Shown one piece after another: positions 32,501 through 36,719 of a stretch of 36,719 nucleotides of DNA (positions within the stretch are counted from its first letter, which is position 1; each line of letters begins with the position of its first letter). Below the pieces are notes generated by a model that did no database searches, was not told the origin of the DNA, and worked only from the letters and a program-made list of their open reading frames with translations. The translations under genes were made by a program, and so were the position numbers. Source of the stretch: Acidobacteriaceae bacterium (lineage in GTDB: Bacteria > Acidobacteriota > Terriglobia > Terriglobales > Acidobacteriaceae); contig PLBY01000150.1 in NCBI GenBank assembly GCA_003134655.1, forward strand, positions 1 to 36,719, given 5' to 3'.

Positions 32501-33855
32501 ATGCGATAAGTGATCCAGTAGAACAAGAGGATCGCGGTGCTGGCGTGGTAGTCGGGAAATGCGCGTCCCTCCGCACCGTTGGGACCGAGCAGCCGGTACA
32601 GCCAATACAAATGATTCCCGTAACTCGACAGGATGCCGAAGACTTCGAGTTCGAACCATCCCATCTTGATGACGATCGCGACGAGTCCAATAGCAAGGAT
32701 CACGCCGGCAGAGAGACTGTAGACGTCGTCATTGCTGAGTGCCACGGTGCCGTACGCCAGGAGAAACGCGATCCCGGTCACCACCTGCGAGCGGTAGCGC
32801 AGCGTGTGGACGACCATGGCGAGGGCAACAGCGAGCATGAGGATGAGATCGGCGCTCAGAGAATCCAGCACGCGCATCGCTGACACGTGGTTCAGCGCAT
32901 AGGTTGTCCAGAACAGGAGCGACCATCCGCCACCGATGGATGGATAGGAGAAGACGCGGTAGCGGTCGCGCTTCTCCAGAAAAATTCCGCCGCCGAGAAG
33001 GGCAAAGGAGATCACGTAAGAGAGCGCGACTTTGCCCCAGGGACCGAGTTGGCCGAGTTCCTTGATACCGAAGTAGGCGACGCCCAAAACAATCAAAACG
33101 ATGCCGATTTTATTCAGCCAGTTTCTTCCTAGGATCTCTTCCAGCGCAAACACGGACTTCATCCGTTCCTGGGACGTTGCCTTGGGAACCGAAGCAGCCG
33201 CCGGATGGGCGGCCGGTGCCGAGGCGTGGAACGCAGCATGCTGCGGGGGCGCGGTGACGCGAGCGCCTGGCGAAGGCGGAGGTGCCGGAGTTGGTGGCGT
33301 CACCTCGGCCGGAGGCCGAGTGGGAATTGCCGGAGTCGGCACGAGGGGTGCGTGTGGCTTCGTCTCAGCCGAAGCCTTGGCTGCAATCGGCGGAGCAACA
33401 ACGGGAGGTGGAACGGGCCGCTGTTTTGGCGGTTCGACAACTTCAGGAACTGGCGGCTTCGCTTCCTCTTTGTCTTTCGCGGCAACAAGACCGGGAACCT
33501 TCTCAATCGCCGGATCGTGCGGGGCAACACTCGCGGGAGGCACGATCGCCCTTGGTGCCTCTGGAGCCGTTACCTTGACTGGCTCGGCGTGCACCGCCGA
33601 ACGAACGGACTGCGGCGTTTCGTGAACAAGATCTGCAATCGGAGGCGCAGTTGCGATCTGGCGCTTCAGTTCCAACAATTCACGATGCAGAGCATCGTTC
33701 TGCTTGGTATTCAGTTCGGCCAGATCCTGCAATTGCAAACGAAGTTTATTTTGCTTCCAGGCGCTGAGTCCGACTGCGGCCAGAGCGAAGACGATACTCA
33801 CTGTCGGCTCGCTCAGGGCTAATACCGCGATCACTACGAGAACGAGTTCCAGCAT
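29596..33855 (-). CDS. Giant DUF2339 polytopic membrane protein
   Basis: This 1419-residue protein has an N-terminal helix (LELVLVVIAVLAL), a coiled coil (about 38-70), a Pro/Ala-rich linker (about 70-225), then the DUF2339 signature LEEILGRNWLNKIGIVLI (near 235) and over 20 predicted membrane helices. From about residue 646 to the end, a unit of 106-121 residues repeats about seven times (starts near 646, 752, 862, 970, 1078, 1191, 1312), each with an A-G/A-T-A-L-like helix, a P-W-type turn, an Arg and a WQA-like helix ending in N-L. Function of DUF2339 proteins is unknown. ATG 33855 follows GGGGGAG at 5 bases. It heads an operon with M48. Confidence 0.9.
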   Translation of the reverse strand: MLELVLVVIAVLALSEPTVSIVFALAAVGLSAWKQNKLRLQLQDLAELNTKQNDALHRELLELKRQIATAPPIADLVHETPQSVRSAVHAEPVKVTAPEAPRAIVPPASVAPHDPAIEKVPGLVAAKDKEEAKPPVPEVVEPPKQRPVPPPVVAPPIAAKASAETKPHAPLVPTPAIPTRPPAEVTPPTPAPPPSPGARVTAPPQHAAFHASAPAAHPAAASVPKATSQERMKSVFALEEILGRNWLNKIGIVLIVLGVAYFGIKELGQLGPWGKVALSYVISFALLGGGIFLEKRDRYRVFSYPSIGGGWSLLFWTTYALNHVSAMRVLDSLSADLILMLAVALAMVVHTLRYRSQVVTGIAFLLAYGTVALSNDDVYSLSAGVILAIGLVAIVIKMGWFELEVFGILSSYGNHLYWLYRLLGPNGAEGRAFPDYHASTAILLFYWITYRISYIVRKTKSPSEEHISTAAALLNTLLLLGTMKFQSVQPKLAFWALLIIGAIEFSLGQLSITKRRREAFIILSVLGAGLMIGAVPFRYSGNNVAILWLVGGEVFLAAGVMIGEVVFRRLGLFAGLLVGLHLVGIDFQQLMVARRVGDDVVLDAGVMFALCAVVFYLNTLLGGRRWGQFFSDPPDAPMLTAHSYVGCFAAASAAWALFSSDWTALAFAGVMLTLAVLGQKLRSIHLQVQYGILGLLTLYRVSVVNLHSEVAQYTHVQNRLITLPILAAAFYLTAKWAATREDDSNQRFFRGLFAFAGTALITALIYFDVPELWQPLAGIAFAVLLLEVGQQIGYPVLAWHAHLLGVLAILAAVTSDSSGVQRWHNIPLHSFAALPVVVGVYWIARRIRVPNPDHVRFGRIAYSSAGTALMVWVLNEAVPAPWIAVSWIVFAVLLALVMRRIGYRPLGWQANAVAAGSLVRAYTFNLELEQTFWGVSLRLVTIAIVAAGLYFLSRQSTTSDSEGRQAVAYLHSFAATALLAFLAWHEAPNAWLAAIWAVFALALALVDRRFELEDLRWQAHALSALTMARSITLNLYVVDQWHGISVRLLSLAIVAVIFYALSRIIRMPEQFRQREFHHIYSWAASALVSLLLWYELESLSIAVGWAVFGLVLFEYGLWRKVRQFRFQAYVALAASFGRIFFANLTAGNPGEFWGPRMYTVLPITLILFFVYFQLGPGEQSARDDRGFHFDMLLAYLGTGTVVAFLYFQFPNEWLVTALAAVVFVLFGLALWLDRPLFLHQSLLLTVGVCARGVMHNLFGASYFTGGDWTGRYFVLGAAIALLLACLPFAFQWRDRYRAKLSNNWFGTLVRHPEQFMFFAPIALLTLMLAIKMRAGMVTVAWGVEALSIMIFAFVIKERSFRLTGFLLLIASFGKILLLDMWSGAWTWRDRYITFVIVGVAMVSASFLYNKYSEKIRQFL

Positions 33856-34050
33856 TGGCACTCCCCCGTATGTTCGTGATTCCGTAGCCTAAATACTAGA
33901 ACGCGAAGCAAGGCTGGTCTTGCATTTTCTTTCCTCCCTGCAAGCTCGGAAGTTACTAACGTTCTTATCTATTGTCACTGGCTTGGGGAACCTCTTCATG
34001 ACAAGATGGGCATAACTCCAACCACAACAGGAGCTTGTGAGAGCACTTCT
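33856..34050. other. Divergent promoter region, DUF2339 and LplT-Aas fusion
   Basis: This short non-coding stretch must hold the promoters of both flanking genes. No clear hexamer pairs, operators or small genes were seen. Confidence 0.35.
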
Positions 34051-35055
34051 ATGAGCCAAGGTACGGCTGTGCCTGAGGTTGAGACCGCTGGAGGCGCGCC
34101 CACCGAAACCGCACCCGCCGGAGGCGTGGCGAACGCTCCTCGGCCATGGCGCCGCGGTTTCTGGTCGCTGGTCATCACGCAATTTCAGGGTGCGTTTAAC
34201 GAGAACGGCCTGAAGAATCTGGTGGTCTTCCTAATCCTTGGGATGGCCATGCAGAAGGCCGATCGCGACCGGCTGGTCCTGGTCGTCGGCACACTGTTCT
34301 CGGTCCCGTTCATTCTCTTCTCGATGACGGGCGGCTTTCTCGCGGACCGCTTCAGCAAGCGCACCGTCACGATCGGCACCAAGTTCCTGGAGATGGCCGT
34401 CATGGTGTTGGCTATCGCGGGACTGGGCTGGCAGAACCTGAACCTTGAAATGGCAGCAGTGTTCTTGGCAAGCACGCAGGCAGCGCTCTTCGGTCCCTCG
34501 AAGTATGGACTGCTCCCGGAATTGTTGCCCGAGCCGCTGCTCTCCTGGGGCAACGGTGTTCTCGAACTCGGGACGTTTCTGGCGGTGATTGCGGGAGGAG
34601 TATCTGGCGCTTTTTTGGCGGACTTTTTCCAATCACATCAAGGCTGGTCGGGGCTCATCTTTCTAGGACTATCTTGCGTGGGCTTGCTCTTCAGTCTTGG
34701 AATCTCCAACGTTCCTGCGGCCGATCCCACGAAGAAGTTTCGCGCCAATCCAATTGGCGATCTGTGGGTGCAGGGCAGTCTGATCCGCAAGGATCGCGTG
34801 CTCTGGCTGGCGGTGCTGGGCAACACGTATTTCTGGTTTCTGGGCGCGCTGCTGACGGCGAACATTGTCTTTTACGGCAGCGATGTGCTGCACATCAGTC
34901 CTACGCGTACGGGGATACTTCAAGCTGCAGTCGCAATCGGGATCGGGCTCGGGAGCCTGGCTGCGGGATATCTCTCTGGCGGCAAGGTTGAATACGGATT
35001 GATTCCGCTTGGTTCGGTCGGCATGACCGTGTTCGGAATCCTACTTTCCCGGTAG
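34051..35055 (+). CDS. MFS (LplT-like) N-terminal segment ending at first TAG
   Basis: This piece is a truncated transporter with about ten membrane helices. It starts with a soluble Thr/Gly-rich tail, then FWSLVITQFQGAFNENGLKN, typical of LplT-type MFS domains, and FLADRFSKRTVTIGTK, the A-motif loop. It stops at 35053-35055, where the protein would continue into the next helices. As a free product it lacks the last two membrane helices. ATG 34051 has GAGAG upstream; ATG 34006 in frame is an alternative. Confidence 0.7.
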   Translation: MSQGTAVPEVETAGGAPTETAPAGGVANAPRPWRRGFWSLVITQFQGAFNENGLKNLVVFLILGMAMQKADRDRLVLVVGTLFSVPFILFSMTGGFLADRFSKRTVTIGTKFLEMAVMVLAIAGLGWQNLNLEMAAVFLASTQAALFGPSKYGLLPELLPEPLLSWGNGVLELGTFLAVIAGGVSGAFLADFFQSHQGWSGLIFLGLSCVGLLFSLGISNVPAADPTKKFRANPIGDLWVQGSLIRKDRVLWLAVLGNTYFWFLGALLTANIVFYGSDVLHISPTRTGILQAAVAIGIGLGSLAAGYLSGGKVEYGLIPLGSVGMTVFGILLSR

Positions 35056-35364
35056 AATCTCTCGTTCGCGCATGTGCTCGGACTGCTAGCTGCACTGGGC
35101 TTCTCGGCAGGATTCTTTGCGGTTCCGGTCAACGCGCTGATTCAGCACCGACCCGACGAAAAAGATAAAGGCGGCGTGATCGCGGCCGCGAACCTGCTTT
35201 CCTTTGTCGGTATTGGCGGAGCGGCTGGCATTTACTACGTCTTCCAGCACTACACCCGCCTCAGTCCGCCCAACATTTTTCTCTCTGCCTCGCTGATGAC
35301 GGTGGCCGCGACTGCGTACGTTTTGTACCTGCTGCCCGATGCCTTACTCCGGTTGCTCTTGTAG
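35056..35364 (+). pseudogene. MFS C-terminal segment between the two TAG codons
   Basis: The frame continues without a shift after the first TAG: NLSFAHVLGLLAALGFSAGF forms a membrane helix, followed by VNALIQHRPDEKDKGGV and LLSFVGIGGAAGIYYVF, matching the end of LplT-type transporters. GTG 35074 is the first possible internal start. It ends in LLPDALLRLLL and then TAG at 35362-35364, a site where homologous fusions plausibly have Trp (inference from general family pattern). Confidence 0.65.
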
Positions 35365-36719
35365 ATCGCGACCCACACGCTTTATCGGATTCATCTACAA
35401 GGCCGCGACAATGTTCCGGCCAAGGGCGGCGCCCTGCTGGTCCCGAATCACGTGTCGATGGTGGACGCGGTGCTCCTCATCGCTTCCATCGATCGCCCGA
35501 TTCGCTTTCTGATGTTTAAGGGTTCGTATGATCATCCGCTGGTAAAGCCGTTCGCCAAGATCATGGGCGTGATCCCAATTTCGTCGCAGCTTCGTCCCCG
35601 CGAAATGATTCAGTCGCTGCGCACCGCTACCCAAGCTCTGAAGGATGGGGAAGTGGTCTGTATTTTCCCCGAAGGCCAGATGACGCGCATCGGCCAGATG
35701 CTGCCGTTCCGCCGGGGGATGGAGAGAATCGTGAAAGGCGTCGACGTGCCGATCATCCCGGGGAATCTCGGAGGCGTCTGGGGATCGATTTTCAGCTTCG
35801 AACGTGGAAGGTTTCTATGGAAGATGCCGCGCCGGATTCCGTATCCCGTGACCGTGACGTTCGGTAAGCCGATGCCGGCGAGCACGAGCGCGCAGGAAGT
35901 GCGGCAGGCGGTGCAGGAACTGGGCGCCGAGGCGTATCACTTCCGCAAACGCTATATGCGGACGCTGCATCGGTCCTTCGTACAAACCGCTCGGCGACAT
36001 CCGTTCCGCTTTGCCATGGCGGACGGGCGTACTCCGAAAGTCACGTTTGGCAAGGCTCTTACCAGCACAGTCTTCTTTGCGCGCCGGCTTCGATCCGTCT
36101 GGCTCGATCAGAAGATGGTTGGCATCTTGCTGCCGCCCTCGGTCCCAGGTGCGTTGATTAACATGGCCGCGCTGCTGATGGGGAAAGTTCCCGTCAACCT
36201 GAACTATACGGCTTCTAACGAAGTTCTCGCGTCATGCGCCAAGCAGTACGAACTGAAGACGGTGATTACGTCGAAAGCCTTTCTGGATCGTGTGCATCTT
36301 CAGGTGCCGGCGCAGGCCATCATGCTGGAGGATCTCGCTGACAAGCCAGGTTCTCTCGAGCGATTGAGTGCTGCGCTGATCTCCTGGCTGCTGCCCGTGC
36401 GATTCATCGAAAAAGCGGTCGGAGCAAGCCACAAGACGAGCCTTGATGACATTGCTACGATCATCTTCTCCAGCGGAAGCACCGGCGATCCCAAGGGCGT
36501 GATACTCACGCACTACAACGTTGCCTCCAATGTCGAGCAACTGAATCAGGTCTTCATGCTCGGGAGGAACGACAAGATTCTCGGAATCTTGCCGTTCTTT
36601 CATTCCTTCGGTTTTACTGGAACGCTCTGTTTGCCCACGACGATCGGGATGGGAGTTGTGTTCCATCCCAGCCCGCTCGAATCACGGGCCATCGGCGCGC
36701 TGGTCAGCCAATATGGCGT
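35365..36719 (+). pseudogene. PlsC acyltransferase plus acyl-ACP/CoA ligase segment, 3' truncated
   Basis: The frame is open from 35365 to the window end. It holds the acyltransferase HX4D motif (H at 35449-35451), the FPEG motif, and the ligase P-loop SSGSTGDPKG. There is no ATG, GTG or TTG between 35365 and the catalytic His codon, so this segment cannot be translated alone from a standard start with an intact acyltransferase site. Readthrough or loss of function is therefore implied. The ligase domain continues beyond the window. Confidence 0.75.

Larger units (their letters stand above)
34051..36719 (+). pseudogene. LplT-Aas-like fusion (MFS, PlsC, acyl ligase), two in-frame TAGs, cut by window edge
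   Basis: One reading frame runs from 34051 (or ATG 34006) to the right edge. It encodes a lysophospholipid-flippase-like MFS domain (to about 35364), a PlsC 1-acyl-glycerophosphate acyltransferase domain (NHVSMVD at 35446-35466, IFPEGQMTR at about 35670, VPIIPGN) and the start of an AMP-binding acyl ligase (FSSGSTGDPKG at about 36466). It is interrupted by TAG at 35053-35055 and TAG at 35362-35364, with no frameshift. Together, such fusions re-acylate lysophospholipids at the membrane. Either it is a recent pseudogene or the stops are read through. The pieces are listed separately. Confidence 0.8.

Noticed and set aside
34051..36719. Genome-wide reassignment of TAG as an explanation for the two amber codons
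   Set aside because: The 991-residue gene, nfnB, the kinase-like gene, the DCC gene and the 286-residue exported protein gene all end in TAG at positions where their families end, so TAG functions as stop here.
1..36719. CRISPR array, prophage, insertion sequence or secretion-system island
   Set aside because: No regular spaced repeats, no integrase, transposase, phage structural or secretion genes were found.

Overview
The window reads as a chromosomal segment of a soil-type Acidobacteriota (Koribacter / 'Sulfotelmatobacter'-like Terriglobia). This is an inference from gene content: a sedolisin (S53) protease, secreted BNR/VPS10-type beta-propellers, a giant DUF2339 membrane protein, a receiver-ATP-grasp fusion, GC-rich sequence and hairpin-forming intergenic repeats. 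There is no phage, plasmid, insertion sequence or CRISPR array. Genes lie on both strands in short transcription units.

Left part (1-11.1 kb): non-coding, hairpin-rich DNA (1-339); a 991-residue receiver/PEP-synthase-like ATP-grasp protein; a vapBC toxin-antitoxin pair with a readable promoter and operator; a secreted BNR propeller protein divergent from a secreted sedolisin, with palindromes between them; then nfnA-nfnB (electron-bifurcating ferredoxin:NADP oxidoreductase type) behind a perfect CRP/FNR-type palindrome, and a PPOX-fold protein.

Middle (11.1-23.8 kb): a P-loop polynucleotide-kinase-like protein with an Arg/Gly-rich N-terminal region; an isochorismatase-fold hydrolase with two small membrane or secreted proteins; tRNA-Gln(CTG); an APC amino-acid permease; a D-threonine aldolase/D-serine dehydratase-like enzyme paired with a RidA-family protein; an SH3-NlpC/P60 peptidase; an unrecognised 572-residue protein; a DCC-family protein behind a palindromic operator; a PLP decarboxylase preceded by a small membrane protein; and a class III PPK2 polyphosphate kinase.

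Right part (23.9-36.7 kb): a 1106-residue secreted propeller protein, a dispersed double-hairpin repeat, a secreted protein of unknown function, an M48 metalloprotease translationally coupled to a 1419-residue DUF2339 protein made of about seven tandem membrane repeats, and finally an LplT-Aas-like fusion (MFS flippase, PlsC acyltransferase, acyl-ACP/CoA ligase). The fusion is one continuous reading frame broken only by two in-frame TAG codons and runs off the right edge.

The most unusual items are the double-amber fusion gene, the repeat architecture of the DUF2339 protein, the receiver-ATP-grasp protein that lacks the phosphohistidine and PEP-binding domains, the D-amino-acid lyase/RidA pairing, and the promoter-embedded palindromes of nfnAB, vapBC and the DCC gene.
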